A stretch of DNA of 37,734 nt from Ignavibacteria bacterium GWC2_36_12 (lineage in GTDB: Bacteria; Bacteroidota; Ignavibacteria; Ignavibacteriales; Ignavibacteriaceae): positions 1,385 to 39,118 of the forward strand of contig MGZZ01000177.1 of assembly GCA_001802795.1 (NCBI GenBank), given 5' to 3'. Positions 1 to 7,867 of this stretch are shown here, piece by piece. Both the position numbers and the translations under genes were made by a program. Under the pieces are notes generated by a model. The model was given only the letters and a program-made list of their open reading frames with translations, made no database searches and was not told where the DNA came from. Within the stretch, counting starts at the first letter, position 1. The number at the start of each line of letters is the position of its first letter.

Positions 1-320
1 TCGTCAATAAGTTCTTTCTCCTTCAGTTCTTCAATAACGTCGCTTATCATTTCTTTTTCATATCGCTTCTGAAAAAGTTTCGTTCTTAATTCTTGTTCCG
101 AATGAGGTCTTCTTGCAAGCAGCCTGATAGCATAAAGCTTAACATAATATCTTCTGTTCTCATCTATTAAAAAAGAAAAACGGTCTGAAGATACTCCCAT
201 TCCTTTCTTCAAACCGCTTTTTATAAAAACTTCTAAATTGATTATCAGCTTTTCTTCATTATCAAAATGAATTACAACATTCCGGTTATCTTTTTTTGTA
301 ATCCTTTCAATTTTCATCAT
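1..320 (-). CDS. recX: RecX family regulatory protein (N-terminal part, cut by window edge)
   Basis: The reverse strand reads open from position 320 to the edge, giving about 106 residues starting MMKIERITKKDN. It contains a hydrophobic helix (YYVKLYAIRLLARR) followed by RRPHSEQELRTKLFQKRY, the typical RecX helical repeat with its arginine/proline and E-L-R/K pattern. RecX modulates RecA filaments and is commonly encoded just downstream of recA, as here, although a gap of about 400 bases separates them. Two adjacent ATGs (320 and 317) could each start the protein, and no clear Shine-Dalgarno sequence is seen. The C-terminal repeats lie outside the window. The assignment rests on this motif and the recA neighbour. 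Confidence 0.85.
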   Translation of the reverse strand, partial: MMKIERITKKDNRNVVIHFDNEEKLIINLEVFIKSGLKKGMGVSSDRFSFLIDENRRYYVKLYAIRLLARRPHSEQELRTKLFQKRYEKEMISDVIEELKEKELID

Positions 321-370
321 TATTATTACACAATAGTCACGACCTTTAGGTCTTTGGACTACCATTTAGT

Positions 371-389
371 TGATCCTCTACAAGGATCA
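371..389. repeat. Short palindrome, copy 1 of the TCTACRA-centred family
   Basis: TGATCCT (371-377) pairs perfectly with AGGATCA (383-389) around a five-base loop CTACA. The core ATCC-TCTACAA-GGAT matches, apart from one base, the reverse complement of the palindrome at 526-542. Confidence 0.7.
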
Positions 390-424
390 TATTTTTAGGT
401 TTTTATTCTGAGTTACAATAATTA

Positions 425-439
425 AACATCTACGATGTT
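425..439. repeat. Short palindrome, copy 2 of the TCTACRA-centred family
   Basis: AACATC (425-430) pairs with GATGTT (434-439) around TAC. The central heptamer TCTACGA is shared with the other copies, while the outer stem is different but still fully paired. Confidence 0.7.
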
Positions 440-525
440 ATTTAACAATAACTGACCTCGTTAGAGCCTGCGTGACGGCAAGGCAGGGTCATATTATTGT
501 AGAAAGATAAAGCCAACATATTATA

Positions 526-542
526 AATCCTCGTAGAGGATT
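526..542. repeat. Short palindrome, copy 3 of the TCTACRA-centred family (inverted)
   Basis: AATCCTC (526-532) pairs with GAGGATT (536-542) around GTA. Read on the minus strand the centre is TCTACGA, as in the copies at 371 and 425. Confidence 0.7.
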
Positions 543-617
543 AACAAAGGTTATTTTCTAATGTTATGCAACAGTCTCTAAATATCGGGGCTATTTTAAA
601 AAATTAGTTTAGAGAAG

Positions 618-637
618 ACATCTTCTTAAGGAGATGT
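618..637 (+). repeat. Eight-base-pair hairpin followed by a T-rich run
   Basis: ACATCTTC (618-625) pairs with GGAGATGT (630-637), allowing one G-T pair, around TTAA. A T-rich tract follows on the plus strand (637-644), so it resembles a plus-strand terminator. No plus-strand gene lies upstream, so I treat it as a member of the local repeat collection. Confidence 0.5.
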
Positions 638-688
638 TATTTTTATAACTGAAAATCGTACTCTTAATCATAATCTTACTTAAGGAGA

Positions 689-707
689 TGCCGGAACAAG
701 TCCGGCA
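689..707 (-). terminator. GC-rich hairpin just after the recA stop
   Basis: TGCCGGA (689-695) and TCCGGCA (701-707) form a perfect seven-base-pair stem with a five-base loop, 13 bases beyond the recA stop codon. A good U-run is missing on the minus strand, so it may be a weak terminator, a 3'-end stabiliser, or another repeat. Confidence 0.45.
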
Positions 708-719
708 CTTCATACATAT

Positions 720-1769
720 CTACTTCCCTGATTTTTTACTGCTTGTTTTTTCTTCTGCTTTATCTTCCTCTTTAATTGCAATACCAAGCTTTGTTTTAAC
801 ATCCTTTTCAAGACTTTTGAATATCTCAGGAGTTTCGATTAATTTCTGCTTAAGCTGCTCCCTTCCCTGAAACCGGTCTTCATTGTAGGTGAACCATGAA
901 CCGCTCTTTTTAAGTATGCCAAGATTAGCTGCCAGGTCAATAAGATCGCCAGTTTTGCTTATCCCTTCATTATAAAGAATATCGAACTCGACTTCTTTAA
1001 ATGGGGGCGCAACTTTACTTTTTACAATTTTTACCTTTGTTCTGTTGCCTACTACATCAGTTCCATCTTTAATAGCAGCGATTCTTCTTATATCCAGCCT
1101 CAAAGAAGCATAAAACTTAAGTGCGTTTCCACCTGTTGTAGTTTCCGGATTACCAAACATTACGCCGATTTTGCTTCGCAACTGGTTTATAAAAACAACT
1201 GCGGTTTTGGATTTAGAAATTGCGCCGGTTAGCTTTCTTAAAGCCTGGGACATTAGTCTTGCCTGAACTGCCATTGTTGCGTCACCCATCTCTCCTTCAA
1301 TCTCTGACCGCGGAACCAGGGCAGCCACTGAATCAATTACTATTATATCGAGTGCATTGCTTCTTACCAGAGTATCGGTTATTTCAAGAGCCTGTTCACC
1401 AAAATCAGGCTGGGAAAGCAGTAGGTTTGCAGTATCTACTCCAAGCTTCTTTGCATAATTAACATCGAGTGCATGTTCTGCATCAATAAATGCGGCAAGA
1501 CCACCGGTCTTTTGCGCCTCGGCAATTACATGTAAACACAATGTAGTTTTACCGCTCGATTCCGGGCCATAAACTTCCGTAACTCTGCCTCTCGGTATTC
1601 CACCGATTCCGAGTGCATAATCAAGAGATAACGCTCCTGTTGATATAGCCTCGACTTGTGCAATAACACCATCCCCGAGTCTCATAATAGAGCCTTTACC
1701 GTAGGTTTTTTCTATGGCTGATATCGTCTCTTCAACGATCTTAAGCTTTTGTTCAAAATCTGAACTCAT
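720..1769 (-). CDS. recA: Recombinase RecA
   Basis: RecA is the cytoplasmic ATP-dependent strand-exchange protein for homologous recombination and SOS induction. The 349-aa product has the normal family length. Walker A is GPESSGKT at residues 68-75; Walker B lies in [12 protein letters not shown] near residue 145; the L2 DNA-binding loop is in the [19 protein letters not shown] region. The C-terminus is lysine/glutamate-rich, as usual. The ATG overlaps the thpR stop by one base (TAATG), with GGGAGG a few bases upstream as ribosome binding site. This implies translational coupling to thpR and co-transcription with the upstream cinA-thpR genes. recX follows downstream. No LexA-type operator was recognised. 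Confidence 0.98.
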   Translation of the reverse strand: MSSDFEQKLKIVEETISAIEKTYGKGSIMRLGDGVIAQVEAISTGALSLDYALGIGGIPRGRVTEVYGPESSGKTTLCLHVIAEAQKTGGLAAFIDAEHALDVNYAKKLGVDTANLLLSQPDFGEQALEITDTLVRSNALDIIVIDSVAALVPRSEIEGEMGDATMAVQARLMSQALRKLTGAISKSKTAVVFINQLRSKIGVMFGNPETTTGGNALKFYASLRLDIRRIAAIKDGTDVVGNRTKVKIVKSKVAPPFKEVEFDILYNEGISKTGDLIDLAANLGILKKSGSWFTYNEDRFQGREQLKQKLIETPEIFKSLEKDVKTKLGIAIKEEDKAEEKTSSKKSGK

Positions 1770-2356
1770 TATTTACCTCCCATCAACTGTAATTTATAAT
1801 TTTTAATTTCTGTATACCTGGAACCCCTTGAATGAAGTTCGCTTTTTATTAGTGATATGGAATCTGCAAAAAACTCCGTGTCCGGTAATTTACAATTTTC
1901 TCCGTCAGGAGTCCATCGGACAAAACTGTTAATAAAATTTTTATCCAAATTTTTTCTAACTCTCATTAATGTAAGATGCGGTTTGAATTTCTTCTTCTCT
2001 TTTTCTATCCCGAATTTAACAAGTTTTTCATTCAACATTTCAACAAGTTCAAATATCTTTTCATTTATATTTAATCCCAGCCAGAGAATCCTGGGCTCAT
2101 TCCCAGAATAGAAAAAGCCAAATTCACTTAATGTGCATTTAAAGGCTTCATATTCACCAATGAAAGATATTTCCTTTTGTATTTTTTCATCCAAATTCTC
2201 ATCAACTTCCCCGATAAATTTAAGAGTTAAATGAAGTTTATCAGGTGGTTCCCATTTATAATCGAACGGATTGTTAATTAAGCTATTTCGTAATTGAATA
2301 ATTTCTTCTTTAATCTTTTGAGGAATATTAAGAGCAATAAACAATCTAATCATCAA
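1769..2356 (-). CDS. thpR: RNA 2',3'-cyclic phosphodiesterase (2H family)
   Basis: This 195-aa protein belongs to the 2H phosphoesterase (LigT/ThpR) family, which opens 2',3'-cyclic phosphates on RNA and was first described as 2'-5' RNA ligase. Both catalytic HxTx motifs are present: HLTL in [10 protein letters not shown] near residue 43 and HLTL in KPHLTLMRV near residue 127. The start overlaps the end of cinA by 11 bases and the stop overlaps the recA ATG, so the three genes are tightly coupled. The first two codons are both Met. Length is normal. The physiological substrate cannot be read from the sequence. Confidence 0.93.
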   Translation of the reverse strand: MMIRLFIALNIPQKIKEEIIQLRNSLINNPFDYKWEPPDKLHLTLKFIGEVDENLDEKIQKEISFIGEYEAFKCTLSEFGFFYSGNEPRILWLGLNINEKIFELVEMLNEKLVKFGIEKEKKKFKPHLTLMRVRKNLDKNFINSFVRWTPDGENCKLPDTEFFADSISLIKSELHSRGSRYTEIKNYKLQLMGGK

Positions 2357-3602
2357 AAGGAATTCCGAGTAAATTTCTTCTCAGCATTTCAAGTGCTGCC
2401 TGGGCAGTTCTTTGTTTATTAAGAATTCTATCATCACCGAAACGAAATTCCTTTGCAGTACAAACTTTGTCATCACAAATACCGATATAAACGAGCCCCA
2501 CCTGCTTTCCGGCAGTAGCACCGCCTGGTCCCATAATTCCTGTAATTGCCAGTCCCAGGTCGACACCGGAAATTGATTTTATCCCCTCAGCCATTTGCCT
2601 TGCAACTTCAAGGCTAACTGCCCCATGCTCGGCAATGGCATCTTCATTAACTTTTAACAACTCTACCTTAGCTGCATTACTGTAAGAAACTATTCCCCGT
2701 TCAAAATACTCGCTGCTTCCGCTAATATTGGTAAGGAGGTTTGCAACATGTCCGCCCGTGCAGGATTCTGCAACTGCAACTTTCAGATTCCTTTCTTTTA
2801 ATAATTTACCGATTACAGCTTCCAGAGATTCTTCATCGCGGGAATATATATACCTCCCGGCTTTACAAATAATTTTTTGTTCGATCTCACTTAATTTATT
2901 TTTTGCAGTTTCTTCATCAGTTTCTTTTATGGTGATTCGTAATTTCACTCCGAACTGGCTCGGAAGAAAAGCGAGTTTAGCACCTTTCAATAAATCATTT
3001 ATATCGCCGAGTTTTTCATACAAAGAGGATTCGGGAATCCCGGTTGTATACAGGGTTTTTCTCAAGACATAATAGCCGGCGTCGCCTGTTCTTTCTTTAA
3101 GATGAGGAATAACATAAGATTTCATCATCTCTTCCATTTCGTAAGGAACTCCCGGCATAACTACAAAAATTTTATTGTCTTTCTCAATCCAGGTTCCGGG
3201 CGCAGTACCTTTTGAATTCCTGATTACTTTTGCAATTTTGGGAACGAGCGCCTGATCTTCATTTACTTTTGTAACCTCCCGCCTTCTTTTCCCGAAAAGA
3301 GCTTTTATATCCTCGAGAACTTCTTTATTCTTAATAAGTTCCGTATTAAAAAACTTAACAACACACTTTCTTGTAATATCATCATGAGTGGGACCAAGTC
3401 CACCGGTGGCAATCAGAATATCATTTTCTTCCCAGCATCTTTTAAATTCATTCAAGATGGATGTTTCATCATCACCAACAACAGAAGTAGTGTTCAATTC
3501 GATATTTATATTAACAAGCTTTTCACCAATAAAAGCCGCATTTGTATTTAATGTCTGCCCGATTAAAATTTCATCTCCGATAGTAATTATATGTGCAGTC
3601 AT
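2346..3602 (-). CDS. cinA: CinA: MoCF-like domain plus nicotinamide-nucleotide amidohydrolase
   Basis: This 418-aa two-domain protein matches full-length CinA. The N-terminal half is the MoCF/COG1058 domain (IITIGDEILIG at the start, ATGGLGPTHDD near residue 70, VVMPGVPYEM near 150). The C-terminal half is the amidohydrolase domain (AVAESCTGG near 275, then VSYSNAAKVELL and a GPGG motif near 358). The C-terminal domain deamidates NMN in pyridine nucleotide recycling; the N-terminal domain is linked to ADP-ribose pyrophosphatase activity in some homologues. It is the first gene of the tight cinA-thpR-recA group, an association known in several phyla. A 250-base repeat-filled gap separates it from pgpA, so a promoter may lie there. 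Confidence 0.95.
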   Translation of the reverse strand: MTAHIITIGDEILIGQTLNTNAAFIGEKLVNINIELNTTSVVGDDETSILNEFKRCWEENDILIATGGLGPTHDDITRKCVVKFFNTELIKNKEVLEDIKALFGKRRREVTKVNEDQALVPKIAKVIRNSKGTAPGTWIEKDNKIFVVMPGVPYEMEEMMKSYVIPHLKERTGDAGYYVLRKTLYTTGIPESSLYEKLGDINDLLKGAKLAFLPSQFGVKLRITIKETDEETAKNKLSEIEQKIICKAGRYIYSRDEESLEAVIGKLLKERNLKVAVAESCTGGHVANLLTNISGSSEYFERGIVSYSNAAKVELLKVNEDAIAEHGAVSLEVARQMAEGIKSISGVDLGLAITGIMGPGGATAGKQVGLVYIGICDDKVCTAKEFRFGDDRILNKQRTAQAALEMLRRNLLGIPFDD

Positions 3603-3643
3603 AATGCCTTTATGGTTTTACCTAATTTATTAATATATGTAAA

Positions 3644-3843
3644 AACCGTTGAAACGGTTGGATATTGAATCTGATTTTCATTAAGAGGCTGCCTCAAAGG
3701 TCTTAATTTGTCAGGCTGAGCTAGTCGAAGACTGACATTTCAGATCAAATTCACACTTCGACAGGCTCAGTGTGACAGTAAAAATTACTTTTTGAGATAG
3801 CCTCTTACTCTAGTAAAATCTCTTGTTAACCGTTTTAACGGTT
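3644..3843. repeat. Nested inverted-repeat element between cinA and pgpA
   Basis: An outer pair of small palindromes, AACCGTT-GA-AACGGTT (3644-3659) and AACCGTT-TT-AACGGTT (3828-3843), brackets a 126-base inverted repeat. Its outer arms are 3682-3698 and 3791-3807 (15 of 17 positions complementary). Its inner arms are 3709-3730 and 3756-3777 (22 bases, about four mismatches, containing CTTCGACAGGCTCAG). The spacer is 25 bases. No coding capacity is seen. The structure resembles a miniature palindromic element like the intergenic repeats common in this phylum. Confidence 0.75.
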
Positions 3844-3852
3844 TAAGATCTT

Positions 3853-4329
3853 TTAAACAATATTAAAAATAATTAAAATTAAATGTATAATAATCAATGA
3901 GTAAAAACCTGAAATAACATCATCAATCATAATTCCCAGACCGCCGGGAAGATCTTCCAGTCTTCTTGCGGGAAATGGTTTAACTATATCAAAAAAACGC
4001 CACATAAAAAAGATTATTGCAGAAAGAACTATCGTTTTGGGAACAAATAAAAGTGAAATCCACTGACCGACCATTTCATCGACGGTGCATTCCGCCGGGT
4101 CTTTGCCATATTTTTTTTCAAATTTATTTCCAACATAAATTCCGAATACTCCGACCAAAATTATTACAAGGTACATAACTAAAGGATTTTCAAAACCCGG
4201 AATCCAGTAAATAAGCAGAGCAGTTATACTTCCGAATGTGCCGGAAGCAAAAGGAATATACCCGGTATAAAAACCGGAACCAATCAACTTTTCAAAAAAA
4301 TTAATCTTTATTTCGGATGAGTTTTGCAA
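3853..4329 (-). CDS. pgpA: Phosphatidylglycerophosphatase A
   Basis: This 158-aa membrane protein removes the phosphate from phosphatidylglycerol phosphate to yield phosphatidylglycerol. Family signatures are FASGTFGS near residue 27, the DEMVGQW motif near residue 84 and the C-terminal FDIVKPFPARR...LPGGLGIMIDDV block with its aspartate pair. Three to four hydrophobic segments are visible. The start overlaps the end of pgsA by 29 bases, which couples the enzyme to the synthase producing its substrate. No closer in-frame Met was found, so the long overlap is probably real. No clear terminator follows; the nested repeat does. Confidence 0.93.
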   Translation of the reverse strand: MQNSSEIKINFFEKLIGSGFYTGYIPFASGTFGSITALLIYWIPGFENPLVMYLVIILVGVFGIYVGNKFEKKYGKDPAECTVDEMVGQWISLLFVPKTIVLSAIIFFMWRFFDIVKPFPARRLEDLPGGLGIMIDDVISGFYSLIIIHLILIIFNIV

Positions 4330-4897
4330 TTAATAACCTGTTTTTATAAAGATAATCGGCGCCCGAATGAAATGTAATTATTGTAATAAAAAGCATTGTA
4401 AAATATATCAGGTAATCGTTCATCAACAAAGCAAACAATTTTTCGTTACCGGTATAAAGCTGTACCGTATGAGAACAAACATAAACTGCAAGTAAATAGT
4501 AGAGAAAAGTCATTTGGATAAATGTTTTCCATTTCGCATAGTAACTTGTTGGGAAAGAAAAATTCTTATAATCGGCATAAGCGCGTAAACCTGTTACGAT
4601 AAAATCCCTTATTAGAATTATCATTACCATCCAGAATTCCAGCACTCCGAGAATGGCAAAACCGAGGAAAGCCGATGAAGTTAATATCTTATCTGCCAAA
4701 GGGTCCCAGAATTTTCCCCAGGTTGTTATGTAATTAAACTTTCTTGCGAGCCAGCCGTCATACCAATCTGTTAAAGCTGCAACTATAAAAATGCCGAGTG
4801 AAATTTGTTTGTACAAAGGATCAGGAAAGAGAAAGAAAAAGAGAAAGAAGGGGGTAAGAATAATGCGTAAAATTGTTAATTGATTGGGTAATACCAT
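4301..4897 (-). CDS. pgsA: CDP-diacylglycerol--glycerol-3-phosphate 3-phosphatidyltransferase
   Basis: This 198-aa integral membrane CDP-alcohol phosphotransferase makes phosphatidylglycerol phosphate. The family motif D-x2-DG-x2-AR-x8-G-x3-D-x3-D is complete in DWYDGWLARK...GKFWDPLADK near residues 42-68. Several membrane helices surround it. The N-terminus MVLPNQLTILRIILTPFF matches bacterial PgsA closely. It overlaps pgpA, the next enzyme of the pathway, and starts 17 bases after the DUF971 stop. Other CDP-alcohol transferases (PssA and others) share the motif, but the N-terminus and the pgpA neighbour favour PgsA. Confidence 0.92.
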   Translation of the reverse strand: MVLPNQLTILRIILTPFFLFFFLFPDPLYKQISLGIFIVAALTDWYDGWLARKFNYITTWGKFWDPLADKILTSSAFLGFAILGVLEFWMVMIILIRDFIVTGLRAYADYKNFSFPTSYYAKWKTFIQMTFLYYLLAVYVCSHTVQLYTGNEKLFALLMNDYLIYFTMLFITIITFHSGADYLYKNRLLIAKLIRNKD

Positions 4898-4914
4898 TTT
4901 TTATCGGCTTTGTA

Positions 4915-5208
4915 TTAATCATCAGCAAGTTTTTTAAGAAACGGGTATTCATATATACCCGTGTTGTGTCCATCTTTCCAGGCAATTGATATAGCATAAC
5001 TACCAACCTGGTTTATTTTTGCTACCTTAACCTGGTTTTCCATTAAGAGAGGAATATAAGTTTTGCTCTGTTTTTCTCTGTTAGTCATACAGGTTGCACA
5101 GGGACAAAGTTTTCTTAGTTTCTCCAAACCAATTTTAGATTCGGATTTATCTTCCCAGTTTATTAATAACCGGTTATCATTCCCTACTTTTATCCGAACC
5201 GGCTGCAT
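4915..5208 (-). CDS. DUF971 domain protein (gamma-butyrobetaine hydroxylase-like N-terminal fold)
   Basis: This 97-aa stand-alone DUF971 protein shows the family pattern: beta strands with ...LLINWEDKSES, then LRKLCPCATC with three cysteines suited to metal binding, and a C-terminal YAISIAWKDGHNTGIYEYPFL. DUF971 also occurs at the end of Mrp-type Fe-S carrier ATPases and at the start of gamma-butyrobetaine hydroxylase; alone its role is unproven, with Fe-S or zinc handling often suggested. Its ATG overlaps the purC stop by one base (TAATG), so it is translated with purC. Confidence 0.88.
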   Translation of the reverse strand: MQPVRIKVGNDNRLLINWEDKSESKIGLEKLRKLCPCATCMTNREKQSKTYIPLLMENQVKVAKINQVGSYAISIAWKDGHNTGIYEYPFLKKLADD

Positions 5209-6104
5209 TAGTTTAATCTTTCACCGGTTAATTTGCTATAAATTTCCAGGTATTTTTCACTCGTTTTATTGATTATCTCTTCAGGAAGGTTAGGCGGTGG
5301 CGGCTGCTTATTGAATTTGATGGAAAGAAGATAATCTCTCACGAATTGTTTATCAAAACTTTGCTGAGCTCTTCCCCTTTCATATTTAACTAATGGCCAG
5401 AACCTCGATGAATCGGGAGTTAATAATTCGTCAACAAGCGTCAATTCGTTATTGCTAATCCCGAATTCCATTTTAGTATCGGCAATAATAATTCCTTTTT
5501 TAAAACCATACTCTGAAGCAGAGTTATAAATATCTAAAGCTGTTTTTTTCATCTTAGTCAGAATTTCTTTGCTTGTAATCTTTTCAGCCTCTTCAATAGA
5601 AATATTTTCATCGTGTGTCCCGATTTCAGCTTTTGTTGAAGGAGTAAAAATGGGCTCATGCAGCCTTTCGCTTTCCTGTAAACCTTCATATAATTTTATG
5701 CCGGAAACACTGCCCGTTTGTTTATAATCATTCCAGCCGGAACCTGAAATATATCCCCTTACTATACTTTCAATAGGAACAACTTCCGCTTTTCTTACAA
5801 GCATCGAGCGTCCCTCAAGCTCGCCTTTATATTGATGACATTCAGCCGGGTAATCCTCTACATTAGTAGTTATCAGGTGATTCTGAATGATATCTTTTGT
5901 GTAATTAAACCAGAACTCTGAAATTTTCGTAAGAACTTTTCCTTTGTAAGGAATTCCCTGAGACATAATAACATCGAATGCCGAGAGCCTGTCTGTAGAC
6001 ACAATTAAATAATATTCACCGACTTCATAAACGTCTCTGACCTTGCCTCTTTTGAATAATTTCAGGTTGGGAAAATCGGTTTTAAGAATGACATCGTTTT
6101 TCAA
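5208..6104 (-). CDS. purC: Phosphoribosylaminoimidazole-succinocarboxamide synthase
   Basis: This 298-aa enzyme joins aspartate to CAIR with ATP hydrolysis in de novo purine synthesis. Diagnostic segments are [13 protein letters not shown] near residue 20, [12 protein letters not shown] near 36 and [10 protein letters not shown] near 115, with a long C-terminal half ([23 protein letters not shown]). Length fits the long bacterial/eukaryotic-type PurC. It appears to be the first gene of the minus-strand run down to recX. The 226-base divergent gap to the MHS transporter should hold the promoter, but no confident promoter or PurR-like site was seen. Confidence 0.95.
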   Translation of the reverse strand: MKNDVILKTDFPNLKLFKRGKVRDVYEVGEYYLIVSTDRLSAFDVIMSQGIPYKGKVLTKISEFWFNYTKDIIQNHLITTNVEDYPAECHQYKGELEGRSMLVRKAEVVPIESIVRGYISGSGWNDYKQTGSVSGIKLYEGLQESERLHEPIFTPSTKAEIGTHDENISIEEAEKITSKEILTKMKKTALDIYNSASEYGFKKGIIIADTKMEFGISNNELTLVDELLTPDSSRFWPLVKYERGRAQQSFDKQFVRDYLLSIKFNKQPPPPNLPEEIINKTSEKYLEIYSKLTGERLN

Positions 6105-6330
6105 AATTCACCTTAAATTTATTTGTTAAATATACTCACCCCCTTCACCTAATTCAAACAAAGGATTAGCTTATAACTATAAATACTTACATATCTTCAA
6201 ATATTTATTCAAAATTCGATTCATATCAGGATTAATTAGTAAATTCTTATTGCATTTCAAAAATCTATAGCTTAGTTTTTCGCCTAAGGAAAAGGTTCGT
6301 CAACCAACAACATTTAAAGGAATAACCGGG

Positions 6331-7818
6331 ATGGCTCAATCCGCTTACAATTACTCTGCAAAAGAATACAGCATCTGGAAAATAATTTCCGCCTCATCCG
6401 TAGGAACAATGATAGAGTGGTACGATTTCTACATTTTCGGCAGTCTTGCTACAATTATTTCACCTCTCTTTTATCCAAAAGGAAATAACACTTTAGCACT
6501 TATAGCTTACCTTTCTACTTTTGCCGTTGGTTTTGTTGTGCGTCCATTCGGTGCACTTTTCTTTGGGCGAATCGGAGATATTATTGGACGTAAATATGCT
6601 TTCCTTGTAACACTTATGGTAATGGGAGGCTCAACTGCACTTATCGGTTTTATTCCTACCTATGCTACTATTGGAATTGCTGCACCAATAATTCTATTGG
6701 TAATAAGAGTTTTGCAAGGGCTTGCTCTTGGAGGAGAGTACGGTGGTGCAGCGGTTTATGTTGCTGAGCACGTCCCCGATGATAAAAGAGGTTTTTACAC
6801 AAGCTTTATCCAGATAACTGCAACGCTTGGTTTATTTGTTTCCCTTTCTGTTATACTTGTTATTCAAAATTCAATGAGCAGTGAAGCTTTCGGCTCATGG
6901 GGATGGAGAGTTCCGTTTTTAATTTCAATTTTCCTGGTAGGAATATCACTTTACATCCGTTTGAAGATGAAAGAATCGCCTATCTTTCAGCATATCAAAA
7001 CTAACGGGATGACTTCTGCAAAACCTTTAAAGGAAGCTTTTACTCATTGGGCAAATCTTAAGCTTGTGCTTATCTCACTTTTTGGTGCGACTGCCGGACA
7101 GGGGGTTGTTTGGTACACGGGACAGTTTTATGCTCTCTTTTACCTCCAGGCAATACTTAAAGTTAATGCCGCTTCTTCCAATTATATTATTGCGACCGCT
7201 CTATTACTTGGAATGCCTTTTTTTGTTTTCTTCGGTTCCCTTTCCGATAGAATAGGAAGAAAAAAAATAATGATGCTCGGATGCCTCCTTGCAGCAGTTT
7301 GTTACTTGCCTATTTACAATTTAATGCAGTCTGTAGCAGGTTCTGATGTTGTTACAGTTATTTCACAAAAGAGTGGAGTTACCGGCGCAATAAGTCTCAC
7401 TCCTTTAACAATTGTGAATTCTGCATTGCAACCTGCTACAGAGGTTCTGCACTTTACTAATTTTGGAAATTTTATATCAAATCCGGTTGCGTGGCAGTTA
7501 ATTGGATTAGTATTTATCCAGGTTATTTTTGTTACAATGGTTTATGGACCAATTGCAGCATACCTTGTAGAAGCTTTTCCCGCTAAGATAAGATATACAG
7601 CGCTTTCACTTCCTTATCATATAGGCAATGGAGTTTTTGGCGGGCTGCTGCCCCTAATAGGTCTTTGGGTCATAGCTGAAACAGGAAACATTTATGCAGG
7701 TTTGTACTACCCTATAGCAGTTGCTTCTATAACATTTATTGTCGGTTCAATTTTCTTAAAAGAAACAAGGCACGTCGAGATTTGGAATGAGGTAAGGATC
7801 GCAGAAGAGGAGGAATGA
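6331..7818 (+). CDS. MHS-family MFS transporter (metabolite:H+ symporter)
   Basis: This 495-aa inner-membrane protein has about twelve hydrophobic segments. It carries the MHS signatures GTMIEWYDFYIFGSLA near residue 27, the loop 2-3 motif GRIGDIIGRK near 80, and a second copy GSLSDRIGRKK near 305. The family (ProP, KgtP, ShiA) imports small carboxylates, osmolytes or shikimate with protons; the substrate cannot be predicted here. An insertion of roughly 40 residues between helices in the C-terminal half (SQKSGVTGAIS...EVLHFTNF) is longer than usual. AAAGGA nine bases before the ATG is the ribosome binding site. It stands alone on the plus strand and ends at a strong bidirectional hairpin. 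Confidence 0.92.
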   Translation: MAQSAYNYSAKEYSIWKIISASSVGTMIEWYDFYIFGSLATIISPLFYPKGNNTLALIAYLSTFAVGFVVRPFGALFFGRIGDIIGRKYAFLVTLMVMGGSTALIGFIPTYATIGIAAPIILLVIRVLQGLALGGEYGGAAVYVAEHVPDDKRGFYTSFIQITATLGLFVSLSVILVIQNSMSSEAFGSWGWRVPFLISIFLVGISLYIRLKMKESPIFQHIKTNGMTSAKPLKEAFTHWANLKLVLISLFGATAGQGVVWYTGQFYALFYLQAILKVNAASSNYIIATALLLGMPFFVFFGSLSDRIGRKKIMMLGCLLAAVCYLPIYNLMQSVAGSDVVTVISQKSGVTGAISLTPLTIVNSALQPATEVLHFTNFGNFISNPVAWQLIGLVFIQVIFVTMVYGPIAAYLVEAFPAKIRYTALSLPYHIGNGVFGGLLPLIGLWVIAETGNIYAGLYYPIAVASITFIVGSIFLKETRHVEIWNEVRIAEEEE

Positions 7819-7824
7819 AAAGCC

Positions 7825-7857
7825 AAAGATGACATCTTTGCCAAAAATGTCATCTTT
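7825..7857. terminator. Bidirectional hairpin terminator between convergent genes
   Basis: AAAGATGACAT (7825-7835) and ATGTCATCTTT (7847-7857) form a perfect 11-base-pair stem with an 11-base loop, A-rich on the left and T-rich on the right. It lies seven bases past the transporter stop and 11 bases before the NmrA-like gene's stop, so it can serve both strands. A smaller alternative hairpin, 7824-7840 with loop GAC, uses the same left arm. Confidence 0.85.
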
Positions 7858-7867
7858 CTTTGAAAAG

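Larger units (their letters stand above)
321..719. other. recX-recA intergenic region packed with short palindromes
   Basis: This stretch of about 400 bases has no convincing gene. It holds a series of short perfect or near-perfect inverted repeats: 341-352, 371-389, 425-439, 446-499 (imperfect, with an inner CCTGC/GCAGG pair at 467-487), 526-542, 618-637 and 689-707. A 12-base direct repeat CTTAAGGAGATG occurs at 625-636 and 679-690. The density of hairpins suggests a landing zone for REP-like elements or a structured read-through transcript between recA and recX. Confidence 0.7.

Noticed and set aside
618-644. Functional plus-strand terminator
   Set aside because: No plus-strand gene exists upstream, so it is listed as a repeat hairpin instead.
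341-707. CRISPR array between recX and recA
   Set aside because: The palindromes differ in length and sequence and are not regularly spaced, and there are no spacers of uniform size or cas genes.
688-870. Plus-strand frame of 60 codons over the 3' end of recA
   Set aside because: It is a shadow of recA with no promoter or ribosome binding site, and it begins inside a hairpin.
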